From Brachionus manjavacas (taxonomy: Eukaryota > Rotifera > Eurotatoria > Ploima > Brachionidae), in contig JAHQIY010000010.1 of assembly GCA_019054805.1 (NCBI GenBank), forward strand, positions 2,463,501 to 2,527,500: a stretch of 64,000 nt of DNA. Reading direction: 5' to 3'. Positions 34,393 to 45,373 of this stretch are shown piece by piece. Both the position numbers and the translations under genes were made by a program. How positions within the stretch are numbered: position 1 is the stretch's first letter; each line of letters begins with the position of its first letter. Under the pieces are notes generated by a model, which worked only from the letters and a program-made list of their open reading frames with translations, was not told the DNA's origin and searched no databases.

Positions 34393-35239
34393 AGATGAAT
34401 TTTATTTTATTTTTTTCTTTTAAAAAAATCACATCTAAATTTAAGTTAAAATCTAATATTTTTTACAAAAAATTTAAGGAAAAATTTTGTTAATCAAAAA
34501 CTTATTTTTATTTTGACCAAATTTTTAGCCCTTGGCCATATTTTTTTTTAAATTTGATTTGAAAATTTGTTTTTCAAAAAAAGGACCAAATGAAAATTTT
34601 TAGCATTTGTCACAAATTCAATTTGATTCCATTACATTAGATAAATCTTACTTTGCTTATTCCAGCTAATTTTAATGCCTAAATAAAATTTTGAAAATTC
34701 ATTTAAAATGTGCGATGTTACAGATATATTTTATTTTAGAAATCTATGAAGAAAATTTTTCTTTTTTTTTTTACTTCGTTTCTTTTTTTTTTTACTTCGG
34801 CTTCTTGCCACAAAAAAGTATTTTTCAATAAAATTTAACCCATTTTTTTTTATTTAAAAAAAAACTAAAATAATATTAAATTGAAAACTATCATTGTTTT
34901 ATTTTTTTCAAAATAGGATCTAAATCTAAATTATCTATGCTTGAAACATTGAATTTAATTTCAATAGAGCGACGTAGATCAGTTTTGTGCTCGTATGTTT
35001 TAATACCTTAAGTATTAAACGGTCTTTTTTTTGGATCGCCAAAATAAACGGTCTAAAATATACGAGCAGCCAAAAAACCGGCCTAAAAAATACGGACGGT
35101 TAAACATAAATTTTTGTCAAAATAAAAATAAATTTTTGATTAACAAAATTTTTCCTTAAATTTTTTGTAAAAAATATTAGATTTTTACTTAAATTTAGAC
35201 ATGATTTTTTTAAAAGAAAAAAAATAATAAAATTCATCT
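34393..35239. mobile_element. Foldback element with ~124-bp inverted arms
   Basis: 34393-34516 and 35116-35239 are near-perfect reverse complements (for example agatgaatttta at one end, gtcaaaataaaaataa at the other). The 600-base interior has no ORF. Confidence 0.8.
34990..35105. repeat. Dispersed repeat with aaacggtc / aaaaaccggcc motifs
   Basis: It lies within the foldback interior. A diverged second copy lies at about 60737-60824 (ataaacagtct...aaaaaaaccggcc). Confidence 0.45.
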
Positions 35240-35261
35240 TTTTTTTGCATTAAAAATCTAA

Positions 35262-35672
35262 AAATCGCCATTTTTTCTGTTTTTTTTGGCCCTTTTTATA
35301 TTTACTAAAATTTCCGTATATTTCCATAAATTTCGTAAAAATAGTTTATCATAGCAGTAATGTAATTTATTGAAAATTTTCGTTTTATAATGAACAAGTG
35401 GTAGAAAATACAAATAGAGAAAAATAAATTATTTAAAAATTTTACAATGAATAAAAGTAAATTTACTACAAAAACTTCTTGATTTTTCTTTAAAATATTG
35501 CAATTCTTTTCTATTTTATGATTTTTGAATTATGTTCACACTAAGATTAAAGAATTCAAAAATAATTTTAATTTTTATTTAAAAATTGTAGACATGTAAA
35601 ATTTTTTAATGCTCTCAAACGACTAAAATTTAGCTAAATAAATTGGCAAGTTGAAGTTTGAATTCAAAATCA
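35262..35672. repeat. Left arm of a 2.3-kb inverted repeat pair
   Basis: Two blocks, 35262-35368 (taaaaatcgccattttttct...) and 35585-35672 (acatgtaaaattttttaatgc...), recur inverted at 37460-37570 and 37381-37470. A third copy of the first block stands in direct orientation at 38276-38400. Confidence 0.7.
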
Positions 35673-36210
35673 AAAAATTAAATTATAAAATTTAATATTT
35701 CATTTTTTGCATTCTGTTGCGTTTTTTGAAGAAAAATTCTGAATAAAGAATCTAATTTATTTTATTTCAAAAAACAAATCCAATTTTTGAATTTTTGTGG
35801 GTTTATAATTGTTTTATTAGTGATTGCAGATAGTTTAATTTAATACTTTATCCCAATTATCACGTAATATTGCTAATAGCATTAAATTAAAATAGTATTC
35901 AATTTAAAATAAATATAAAATAATGGCTATTTGATAAGAAAATACATTTTAGTCGTGTTTATGTCTGTTTTAGAATTGTGATATAAATAGAATAGTTCAA
36001 TACAGCAATCAAAATAGATGAAAAATTAATTTAGCTGAGTCTAAAGCATGAATCATGATAATTAAATCAAAATAACATTAATCTTTTATTTAAACTAGCA
36101 AAAATTTTACGTGAAGATCTAATATTTTTTTAAATTCAAATATTTATTTAGTTAAATGTTTTCAAACTATTTAAATATGATCAGAGTTAAAGTTTTTATA
36201 AATTTTCAAA

Positions 36211-36531
36211 ATGAAACTTACTGCAATTAATGATACTTCAATTAGACTACCACAAGAATCCATAACAGAAGGCTCAGCGCTTTTGTTGATTCCATCATTT
36301 TTCAGTGTTATTTCAAATATATTAATTTTTTACTTTATTTTACTCGCTATAATCTGGGCCACAGCTGCTATTGTATTTTCGATGAAAAGTGATGCACTCA
36401 ATCATTCTTTGGGCACGAATAATTTTTTAAGACTAATTTCAATTTTTTTAGCATTACCAACAATTATAGTAGTAATTTGTGAAATATGTATTTTAATTTT
36501 AGTTTTTTATTATGTCGGATTGTATTTATAG
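36211..36531 (+). CDS. Small multi-pass membrane protein (106 aa), unknown family
   Basis: ATG at 36211, stop at 36529-36531. Two strongly hydrophobic regions (residues ~24-57, LLLIPSFF...IIWATAAIVF, and ~72-104, LRLISIFLALPTIIVVI...) are separated by a short polar loop (SMKSDALNHSLGTNN), which gives two to four membrane spans. The N-terminus (MKLTAINDTSIRL) is polar. A paralogue at 38770 keeps the same N-terminus, the spacing and about 80 upstream bases, which supports a real gene. No intron signal. It sits between the arms of an inverted repeat pair. I do not recognise a family and assign no function. Confidence 0.6.
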   Translation: MKLTAINDTSIRLPQESITEGSALLLIPSFFSVISNILIFYFILLAIIWATAAIVFSMKSDALNHSLGTNNFLRLISIFLALPTIIVVICEICILILVFYYVGLYL

Positions 36532-37380
36532 ACATTTTTTCTATTAAAAAGAAAACATCAATTTAAATTTAAAATAAAATTTTAATTACTGAATTAAATT
36601 TAAAAGTTTTTTTTAATGACTTTATTTGATGTGGAAAAAAAATTAAATTAACATTTATCATCAATGAAGATTAGTAATGAAATTTTCTCCTTCAAAATAT
36701 CAATTAATTTTTTATAACAAATTTAAAATTATGATCAAGTTTCAAATATGGTCAAAATTTTCACTGAAAACTTTTTAGACTACCTGTTGGATTTCTTGAT
36801 AAAGAATGGTGAGGAGTAAAATTTAATATATTTTTATATTTATGGAGTTAATAATGAAAAAATAAATAAAATTTAGTTCCTTATTTTTTCGACCAGTTAT
36901 CGTTTAAAAAAATTAAAAACCAAGAAATAAAAAGTATTTTTAAAATTGAATTTGCTTAACTGGACATTTAAAAATAAGATATTGGAAAAGCATTTAACAA
37001 TTTTAAGTGATGTAACTATGCATATAGTTTATAAATGTTAAGAAAATTAATTTTTATTATTCTTTACCAAAATAATTTTGAAAATTAAATCACATGGTAA
37101 TTCAAATAATTTTTAGAAAAAATTAACCACAAAATACAATTATTCTCTTTGAAGAATTTAACCGATTGAGATTTATGTTCCATTTTTTTTTTTGTCATAA
37201 ATGACATGACTGGTAATAAAAATATATTTTTGCACGAAATTAATTAATTTTATTAAAAATATAAAGTCTTGTGATATTATAATCACAAGATCTGAATTTA
37301 TTACTTTGAAAATTTTTTTTTGAAAAAAAAACAATTTTTTCTTTATTATTAAAATAATATTAAAGTATAATTTAATTTGT
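36532..37380. other. AT-rich non-coding stretch
   Basis: Nothing recognised apart from homopolymer runs. It includes a perfect small hairpin, cttgtgat...atcacaag, near 37267-37290. Confidence 0.4.
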
Positions 37381-37570
37381 TGATCTTGAATTCAAACTTC
37401 AACTTGCCAATTTTTTTAGCTAAATTTTAGTCATTTGAGAGCATTAAAAAATTTTACATGTCAACAATTTTATTTTTTTTTAAATGAAAATAAACGGAAA
37501 TTTTAGAAATTTTTAGTAAAAATAAAAAGGGTCAAATAAAACAGAAAGAATGGCGATTTTTTTCGATTTT
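37381..37570. repeat. Right arm of the 2.3-kb inverted repeat pair
   Basis: It is the reverse complement of the blocks at 35585-35672 and 35262-35368, in mirrored order. Confidence 0.7.
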
Positions 37571-38145
37571 TTCTCTTTTTTTTAGAAAATTAAAAAGAAA
37601 ATTGAAAAAAAAAATTATGAAATTTTACGTAATTTTGCGTAAATTTTTATTATAAAAACGGGAAAAATCTTTAAAAAAACACAACTACAATGCAATTATT
37701 AATTATCCGACCAGTGACCGTCTTTTAATGACTATTTTAATTAGCTAAGAATTAATAATTTTTGAATATCTTTTTTATTTAATAATACCTTTTTTAAGTC
37801 GGATAAGGTCATTTTTTTCAACAAAAAACATCAAATTAAAATAAAATTATCTTCTATTCTCTTCACTTTTTTTATTTAAATTAAGAAAACATAATTAACC
37901 TTACATGTCACTAAAGTTTAAACAGAAACTTTGGAAAATTAGGATTTTTCTCTTTTTTTTAGAAAATTAAAAAGAAAATTGAAAAAAAAAAATTATGAAA
38001 TTTTACGTAATTTTGAGTAAATTTTTATTATAAAAAACGGGAAAAAGGCTAGATTTTAGTTAAAAAACAAGAAAAAAAATCATTAAAAAAACACAACTAC
38101 AATGCAATAATTAATGATCCGACCAGTCACCGTTTTTCTCAATGA
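37560..38145. repeat. Direct duplication (~105 bp plus ~50 bp blocks)
   Basis: 37572-37665 recurs at 37945-38043 (ctcttttttttagaaaatt...aacggg). 37676-37725 recurs at 38090-38140 (acacaactacaatgcaat...gaccgt/caccgt). Confidence 0.7.
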
Positions 38146-38149
38146 CTTT

Positions 38150-38245
38150 AGTTCTGTGGTACAAAAACCATGGTAAACTTAACTTTAAAAAGGTTAACTG
38201 GTCAATAATTACGAGTAAGACTGTTGTTTTTTTTTGACTTAAGCT
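38150..38245. repeat. Dispersed ~90-bp repeat, copy 1
   Basis: ttctgtggtacaaaaaccatgg... through gacttaag. The second copy is at 40378-40470 with a few differences. Confidence 0.7.
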
Positions 38246-38275
38246 CATTTAATAAGTTTTCAAAATGGTTTAATG

Positions 38276-38400
38276 ACCTAAAAATCGCCATCTTTTCTGT
38301 TTTTTTTTGACCCTTTTTATATTTGCTAAAATTTTCTAAAATTACCGTAAAATCACGTAAAATTTCGTAATAACAATTTATCATAGCAGTACTGTACATT
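38276..38400. repeat. Third copy of the inverted-repeat block, direct orientation
   Basis: taaaaatcgccatcttttctg... through atcatagcagtactgtac. It lies 370 bp upstream of the broken membrane-protein paralogue, as the first copy lies upstream of the intact gene. Confidence 0.65.
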
Positions 38401-38769
38401 AGTATTCGTAAAATTTCGTTAAAAATATCTTCGTAAAAATATAAATTTGGTGCATTTTTTACTGAATACGTTCATTTTCTATAGATTTGTTTGAATTATT
38501 ACTAAACTCGATATTTAACTTGATATTGAGATTAATTTTTAAAATGGAAAATTCAATAGTTATCTCTCTATATTATATTTTTTGCGCAATGGAAAACCTA
38601 AATTTATACACTCAAATAAAGTTAAATATTTAAATTTAATTTTTAAAATTTTAAGCCTTTAAATTAAAATGTTGAACACGTCATAAAATGTTTTAAATTC
38701 CCAACATTTATTTAATGCTTTCAGCTATTTAAACCTTTTCTTAGCTTATGTAATATTAAAACTTTTGAA

Positions 38770-39086
38770 ATGAAATTTGTGGCAATAAATGATACTTCAA
38801 CAAGAATTTCACAAGAATGCATGAAAAACAATTCCGAATTGTTTTTGTTAATTTCATCATTTTTAGAAGTCATTGTAAAATTAATAAGTTATTACTTTAT
38901 TTTACTAGCTCTGATGTTGATATCAATTGCTTTTGTATTTTCCATCACAAGCAATGCTTTCAATAATGATTCATCGAGAACAAATAGTTAAGACTAATTT
39001 CTGTTGTTTTAGTTTTATCGACTGTTGTTACACTAATTTGTTTAATTTCACTTTTAATTTTGGTTTTTTATTATGTAGAATTGTAA
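38770..39086 (+). pseudogene. Broken paralogue of the small membrane protein at 36211
   Basis: It starts MKFVAINDTSTRISQE, clearly related to MKLTAINDTSIRLPQE of the upstream gene, with YYFILLALMLISIAFVFS matching YFILLAIIWATAAIVFS. A TAA at 38989-38991 ends the frame. The C-terminal hydrophobic part (RLISVVLVLSTVV ... LILVFYYVEL) continues in another frame to a TAA at 39084-39086. The loss of a few bases after the RTN codons, where the intact gene has FLRL, explains it. The upstream A/T pattern (catttatttaatgctttcagctatttaaa) is also shared. It is a recent-looking tandem duplicate that decayed. Confidence 0.65.
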
Positions 39087-39324
39087 AAAATTATTGTACT
39101 TTCTTTTTTTTTTAGATTATTTTTCAAAAAATAAACAATTTATTTAAATTTTATAAAAAATAAAAAAAATAAAAAAATATTGGTAGCGTTTATTTTCACA
39201 CATTTTATGGATAAATAAACAAAAATTGATACACACAAAAAGTGGATGTGGATTTGAAATTTTTTTATTTATTTAGACACAAGTTATATTAAAAAATAAA
39301 AAAAATAAGATTAACAAATTTAGA

Positions 39325-39708
39325 TTAATTAATTAGAGTTACAATTAGCACAAAGCCATTTTTTAATCTTAGGAGCATAAGCTTTTTAACACATTTTAAA
39401 TGAAAATAATTATTACAAGAACTACAAACGATAAACTTAGAGTCGCAAGATAAAGAACAAGAGTTGCAAGAATTTAATTGACCATGTGATCTTAATGCTG
39501 ATAATGTATTTTGCAACATTAAGAGAGCATCACTAGTGAAGAAACTTGAAACTAAAGAAGATATTTCATTATTTTCATTCACAAAAGCACAACTAAGTAC
39601 ACTAGTATTAATTTTCGAAGGTATTACTTGTATATGCTCTTCATCGACGACACGCTCTTTTGAAATGAAACTATCTACACTTGGCTTATTATATTTTATA
39701 TGTTCTTA
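39325..39708 (-). pseudogene. PHD-finger protein fragment
   Basis: An open minus-strand frame (no ATG) encodes a Ser/Val-rich stretch and then CNSCSLSCDSKFIVCSSC, YFHLKC: the first three metal pairs of a PHD finger. The final W-x-C-x2-C (KKWLCANC) is present but in the +1 frame after the AAAAAG run near 39388, so one base change breaks it. PHD fingers bind histone tails; they also occur in ORF1 of some LINEs. This may be a retrotransposon ORF1 relic rather than a host gene. Confidence 0.5.
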
Positions 39709-40816
39709 TTCAAGCTTATTCCTAATTAATTGATTTGATGAGCTTCAATTATATTTTTTTGATGGATTTCAATGTAAAGAATAAACAAAAAAATATTGTC
39801 AATTTGTGGCTAAATAACTAATTATTTTATATACACAAGAAAATTTTTTTGTTTATTTACAGGTAAATTGTGTGCGATAAAACAAGATATTTATCCACAA
39901 TTTGTGTTTAAATAAATTCACTCAAAAATATTACTTGAATTTTTTTCAATTGTAAATAAATTTTTAACGAATTGATCTTTACGAATTATTTTATTAAATA
40001 ATTGATAAATTTTTTTTTTGAATTACAAAATTATCTAATGTTGAAATAAACTGAAACTGTGCGATGTTATAAGTATTTTTTTCAGTTTCAAATTAAAAAT
40101 AAATTTTTATTTATTTTTCAGGCATTTTTGTATTTTAAATTAAACTTTTTAGTGAAATTTTTTTTGTTTTCCTTTTTCACTCCTTGTGGAGCATAGGATC
40201 ATTTTTTATTTAATTTTTTTTTCTAAAAAAAAAAGAATTTTGTTTTTTAAATGTTTTTTAAATTAGCTTTCTTAGATCACCTAATGGTATTTACCTATGA
40301 CATTCAACTTCTGCTTTCATTTTGTAATGTACACTTTTTCCTATTATCTAATCTACGCTTCGTTTTCTAAATTTTTTGGTTCTGTGGGACAAAAACCATG
40401 GAAAACTTAACTTAAAAAGGTTAACTGGTCAAAAATTACGAGAAAGACTGTTGTTTTTTTTTGACTTAAGTTCACATTTAATAAGTAATTAAATAAATAA
40501 AAATCAATTTTAATTAATAATCGAATAACAGCGCATCAAAATGACACTTTTTTGGTTAGTGGCAAAAAAAAGGAAATTGAGTTCTTTTAGATCTTTTTTA
40601 TAATCAATATTTGAGTTTACAGCTAAATGTAAAAGCTGATGCCAAATTAGCCCTGAAAAATTTCATAACATATAATCTCGATTTTAGTGACATGTCACAA
40701 TTGTCACAATAGTTCGGATACCCAACTATTGTGACATTTCGTTAAATTTCGAACACCAATTTTCAAAATGGTTTAATGACATGTCACTTATGTCGAAAAT
40801 AACCTAAAATTTACAA

Positions 40817-40867
40817 TTGTCACTAATGTTTAAACAGAAATTTTTTTTGTTTAAACATTAGTGACAA
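40817..40867. repeat. Perfect 19-bp inverted repeat with 13-base loop
   Basis: ttgtcactaatgtttaaac at 40817-40835 is mirrored by gtttaaacattagtgacaa at 40849-40867. A related piece, tgtcactaaagtttaaac, lies at 37906-37923, which suggests a MITE family. Confidence 0.8.
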
Positions 40868-41569
40868 GTAAGTTTAATTATATTTTCTTAATTTAAATAA
40901 AATAAGTGAAAAGAATTGAAGAAAATTTTATTTTAATTTGATGTTTTTTTTTTGAAAAAGTTAAAAATTGCAATTATATGATTAATTAGGCCTTTAGGCC
41001 AGCAATCTCCACAAATCCAATTGTCAAGTTTCTCTCAGTTTTGTTTGCCTAATTACTTACAGGTGAATTTTTAAAAAATTCACAATTTCGTTTTTTTATT
41101 GTTCTTTAATAACCGCTTTTGAGTTTCAGTTTTTTGCCCTTTTTTTTCCTCTATACAAGAGGAAATTTACTTATTTATTTATTTGTATATCTCTACCGAG
41201 CTATTGCTCCTTCAGATTAACAAAAAAAAGAAAAAAAATATTAAAATAGAATAAAATTAAAAAAAGCTAACTTTTATTTTAGCTAATTTTTTGTTAAGTC
41301 GCCTTCATATGTTTATTGCGCAAAGAAATTTCTATGTTACAAAGTAATAAAATAATAAAAAAAATTTATATCTTTTAATTTTTTTTATAATTTCAATTCA
41401 AAATTTGTAAATATCTTAGATAGATGAATTTCAAAAATAAGCTTTATTTAAAAAAAAAATTAAAGCGAAAAAGGCATTTAACTTCGATTAGGTAATGATA
41501 CTTAAGTTTTTAGTTTTTATGTTTAGAAAAATTCAATGATTGCTTTATTTTATAATATATTTTGAAATA

Positions 41570-41705
41570 ATGACGTCACTAATGTCGAAACTGAAATTTT
41601 GGAAAATTGTCAATTTTAGACTATTTTCGACATTATTGACATGTCATTAAATCATTTGGAAAACCAGTGTTCGATTTTTAGCGACATGTCGTTAAAATCG
41701 AGTTT
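41570..41705. repeat. gacatgtcatta repeat block
   Basis: It contains gtcactaatgtcgaaactgaa, cgacattattgacatgtcatta and gcgacatgtcgttaaa, related to 40690-40805. It probably comes from the same miniature element family as the hairpin at 40817. Confidence 0.5.
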
Positions 41706-42003
41706 ATACGTTATTTAAAAATTTAATAAAAAATCAAACAAATAAAAAGGTTTTCGAATTTTTTTTCTTCGAAAATTTTTACCATGATATTTTAAATAAA
41801 ATCTATCTCAAAAAAAATTGAATATATTGAGTCAAAATTCTAAATTAAAAAAGAATGGTTATTTTTTTTTATGAAGATGCTTACATAATAGAAATTGAAA
41901 GACTAAAAATATTTTTAATGATTCATACTTGAATGAGCATAGTAGACTCATCATTTGCAAAACTAAAAAATAAATGCATACTTATCCATAAACTAAAGTA
42001 TTG

Positions 42004-43486
42004 ATGAGAGAATTCCACATTATGTCATACACCTCTATTCTGACTCTATTTCTGTTTTCGCTTGCTAACTCTCAAGAGAATGATACATTTGTAACAAGTT
42101 TAAACGAAACCACACGAGAATCAACCACTAGCCAGACTAACTTATCAAATACCACCTTGAATTTAACATCAATTGAGACAACATTGACAACACTTTTGAT
42201 AGCCAACTCGACCCTTCTTAACTTAACTACAAATCTATCTACAAATTTCACATCTAGTGAATCTTCAAATTTTACATCTAGTGAATTTTCAAATTTCACA
42301 TCTAGTGAATCTTCAAATTTCACATCTAGTGAATTTTCAAATTTCACATCTAGTGAATCTTCAAATTTCACATCTAGTGAATTTTCAAATTTCACATCTA
42401 GTGAATCTTCAAATTTCACATCTAGTGAATCAACAAATAAAACGACCCTCAATACTGCTTTGTCTACATTAGTCACCGAACTGTCAACCAACCTTGTATT
42501 TAATTCTAAATCTCCAGTTCGTTTAAAAAATTCTGCCAAAGTAAAAGTTCATGGTAAATTTTTTTTTAAAAAAGAAAAACATATTTTTTAGCTAGATTTA
42601 ATTTGAAAAAAATATTTTTTATTAAAGGCAGTCTTATGGTAATAGCTTGGGTATTTTTATCATCTAATGCAGTTATCATTGCCCGGTACTATGATTTTGT
42701 TTTCAAGAGATTCAAGATTTTTAAAGCAAATTTTTCGACAAATGTTCACCGATCATTCATGGCCTTAGTTGTTCTCCTTTCGTTGGCTGCATTTTTTGTA
42801 ATTTTTGCCGAACTTAAAGGAAAATGGGTTAGCTCAACTAAGGGTGTTAATTTAGCTCATTCGATTGTTGGTATTATTGCAATTGTGATGTCTCTTTTTC
42901 AAGCATTGAGTGGAGTGACAAAATTTTTTATTAAGCCGAAAAAGCCGGCAAAATTTTTGCGCTATGTGCATCGAATAATCGGCGTATTCTGTTTTGTCTT
43001 GGCAAGTAACCAAAAAAAATCTATTTTTAATTAGAAAAAAAATTGAAATTAATTTTTGATAGCTGTTAATCTTTATTTTGGATTTTTTATAACTGACTTG
43101 GAATCGAAATCAGTTGGTTGGGGTATAATGATCGGCTGGGTCTTTTGGTTGATTTTTTTCTTCTCGGTCATTGAAATTCTAGAAATAATCTACAAAGTTA
43201 AAGACGACCATGATCGATATATTGAAGAAAATAAAGGTAATTTTTGGGAAAGTTAAATTCTAAATTTGTTAATTTTTTATTAAGAAAAACAGGAAATTAG
43301 TTTGTTTGTTAAGTATGTTGATATGAAAGAAAAAAATGTGAGTTAATATAATTTAAAAATAATTGAAAAAAATTTTTTGAATATTATTTTTAGCTAAGAT
43401 TTTTCGAAACAATGCTGTTAGTTGTACATTTGATTATTTCGACATCAATTACCACTGCTCTTTTGTTTTATATAAACAGCTCGTAA
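42004..43486 (+). CDS. Cytochrome b561-domain membrane protein with mucin-like N-terminal stalk
   Basis: Five exons fit with consistent phases: 42004-42553, 42628-43005, 43063-43236, 43285-43337, 43394-43486 (415 aa). Introns are 45-74 bp with GT..AG ends. Residues 1-25 form a signal peptide (Met at 42022 is an alternative start). Residues ~26-160 are Ser/Thr/Asn-rich with eight 8-residue repeats, each holding an N-glycosylation site. The rest is a cytochrome b561 domain: HGSLMVIAWVFLSSN and IIARYY, with four His (183, 224, 261, 298) spaced as the axial ligands of two haems, and a last helix in exon 5. Such proteins move electrons across membranes, often to ferric iron or ascorbate radicals. 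In FRRS1-type proteins a DOMON domain stands where this one has the repeat stalk. The assignment of fold is firm; substrate is unknown. Confidence 0.85.
42244..42435 (+). repeat. Coding minisatellite: eight 24-bp repeats
   Basis: The unit is aatttcacatctagtgaatc(t)tca, alternating between TCT (Ser) and TTT (Phe) at one codon. That gives a 48-bp higher-order period for most of the array. Confidence 0.95.
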
Positions 43487-43489
43487 GTC

Positions 43490-44230
43490 TGAAATATTTT
43501 TCTTGAAATTTTATTTTTTATAGTTTTTTCGATTTTTGAATTTGTTAATTTTCATTATTTTACACTTGTTTGAAATCTTGTTTTTTTTCTATTTTTTCAA
43601 ATTAAAAATGAATGCAATAAATTTCATGACTTTTTTTTTGAAAATTCAATTAAAAAAATACAAAATCTACATTTATTTCTGACTCTTTCTAAACATATGG
43701 ATTGCAGATCACAATTAATGATAAAATCTTCTTGATCACGCTCAAAAATTATCTCAAAAAAAGATGTTTAACAATTTTATTATTAAAAGGTGCGCTGCAA
43801 AGAATTTTAATTAATGCATTGCCAGGAATTGAGCATTAATATGCATGTAAAAAAATTATGCAGAGATTTGCAGACGAAGACATGCAAATAACATAGGATT
43901 TTTCTTTTAAAAATACGTTTCTGCAAAAAATATTTTTTTGAATGGCAAATATTTTTTTTACTAAATTGGTGAAGAATTAGTATTTTTTGACAAAAGAATT
44001 ACACAGGCTAATTACTAATATTCAGAGATATTTTTTAGCTATTTTCACTCATTAAAAGCTGATCTAGCAAAGATACAGATATATCAGAGAAATATTTTAG
44101 AATTCTTGAAAGAATTCCCATAGATCAAGGTGAACAAGAAGGTAAGAGTTCAGAGCTTATTTACTTTTATTCAAAGAGAATTAAAATTCAAAATGAAAAA
44201 TCTGGACATAATGGAGAATTATTTAACTTT
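43490..44230. other. Intergenic, no gene seen
   Basis: AT-rich, with no open frame of note and no repeat recognised. Confidence 0.5.
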
Positions 44231-44234
44231 AATT

Positions 44235-45110
44235 ACCTAAATTTACACAACATATTTCCTTCCAAACTCATCTCCCTGTGCCAGTATCGCTCCGACTGCA
44301 ATGCAAGAAGCGTCTGAAAGAATTATAAAGCTTCTTATGAAGCTTGGTTGTCTTAGTATCGGGTACGATAATAAGGCTTCTTTTAATGTCATAAAAGCTT
44401 TATTTTACGCTCCTTATCATTCAAATCTAACATTTATTTTAAAAATTTTGAACAGTGGTTGTGTGGTTCTTCCATAATCTTTGAAAAACCAACGGTAGTG
44501 GTTTGTTATTCCAAGGAAACTGAGAGAATGTTTCAAATTTTTAGGTGGTGCTCGCCTTTTTATCGCTTCAACTTTTGTCGGGTACATTTCGATAGTTTTA
44601 CCGGAGATTACTTACTCTAAGATTTTGATTCTCTTGGCAAACCATCTACATTTGGAAGACTTTGTTTTTAGAACTGTCTTTTAAGAGCTTTATCCACTAG
44701 CTTTTTGTGTTCAAAATGTTTCTTTTCTTGTTTTTTTGTTTTTGAGTGAATAATTATATCATCGAGATAAACCTCGCAGCATGATCTTCCACCAAAAACA
44801 CGATGCAAAATTTTACAAAACTGTTACGTTTCACAATCCTTATTAAAGGGCAACTCTTCTTCAAATATATTTTCGTCTTGAATTCCTTCTGTAGTAAGAA
44901 TACCTTCTGAACCCTCGTCATCTTCTAAGATCGTTTCGCTTAGGAATATGATTGTTTTTTCATTTGTGAAGACTCAACCACCAGTTAAGTTAAACCCATC
45001 CAAAGCAAGGAGTGCATGGTTTTCTTGATTATCTATCACCCAAAAGTCTTAAAAGCATATGTATCCGCTTATGATCACCTCTATTTTCTTGGTAATTTTA
45101 CAATCTTTAG
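44235..45110 (-). pseudogene. Ty3/gypsy pol relic (PR end, RT, RNase H)
   Basis: Minus-strand fragments in several frames: a protease C-terminal-like stretch with NHALLALDGFNL near 45005, an acidic linker (ETILEDDEGSEGIL) near 44920, the RT box EVYLDDIIIHSKTKK near 44790-44740, and RNase H SDASCIAVGAILAQGDE near 44320-44265. The RT palm and fingers between linker and YLDD are largely missing. It is unlike A, B and C in sequence, so it is a fourth Ty3/gypsy lineage in the window. Confidence 0.7.
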
Positions 45111-45373
45111 AACAGAATTTCTGCAATTTTTAGTTTAAATTGCAGGCAACTATGTTCTGCAATTCATATTGTAATCAAGTAAGTGCAATAGGAGTAACTG
45201 GCTTAAACATTAGAAATGTGACCATAAAATTGAATTTATCGCTTGAATGAAAACCCCATCCAGGTCACTAAAAGTAATTTTGGAAAAGTTAGGAGAAAAA
45301 GGTGTTCCAATTAAGAAAAAAAAAATTTCAAAATATATAACTTAATTACGGTAAAAAAAAACAAGAATAAGTT

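Larger units (their letters stand above)
39735..42003. other. Long AT-rich intergenic region
   Basis: No credible ORF. It holds the second ~90-bp repeat copy (40378-40470), a perfect hairpin (40817-40867) and gacatgtca-type repeat blocks (40690-40805 and 41570-41705). A short T-rich/pyrimidine stretch near 41985 may belong to the b561 promoter, but I see no clear TATA or initiator. Confidence 0.5.

Noticed and set aside
38927-39115. 62-codon plus-strand ORF as a separate gene
   Set aside because: It is an out-of-frame reading of the broken membrane-protein paralogue at 38770-39086.
42244-42435. CRISPR-like regular repeats
   Set aside because: The 24-bp units are contiguous with no spacers and are in frame in a eukaryotic gene.
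42072-42539. 155-codon minus-strand ORF opposite the 24-bp repeat array
   Set aside because: It is the antisense of a repeat whose unit length is a multiple of three, so it stays open by arithmetic; the plus-strand gene has signal peptide, splice sites and a b561 domain.
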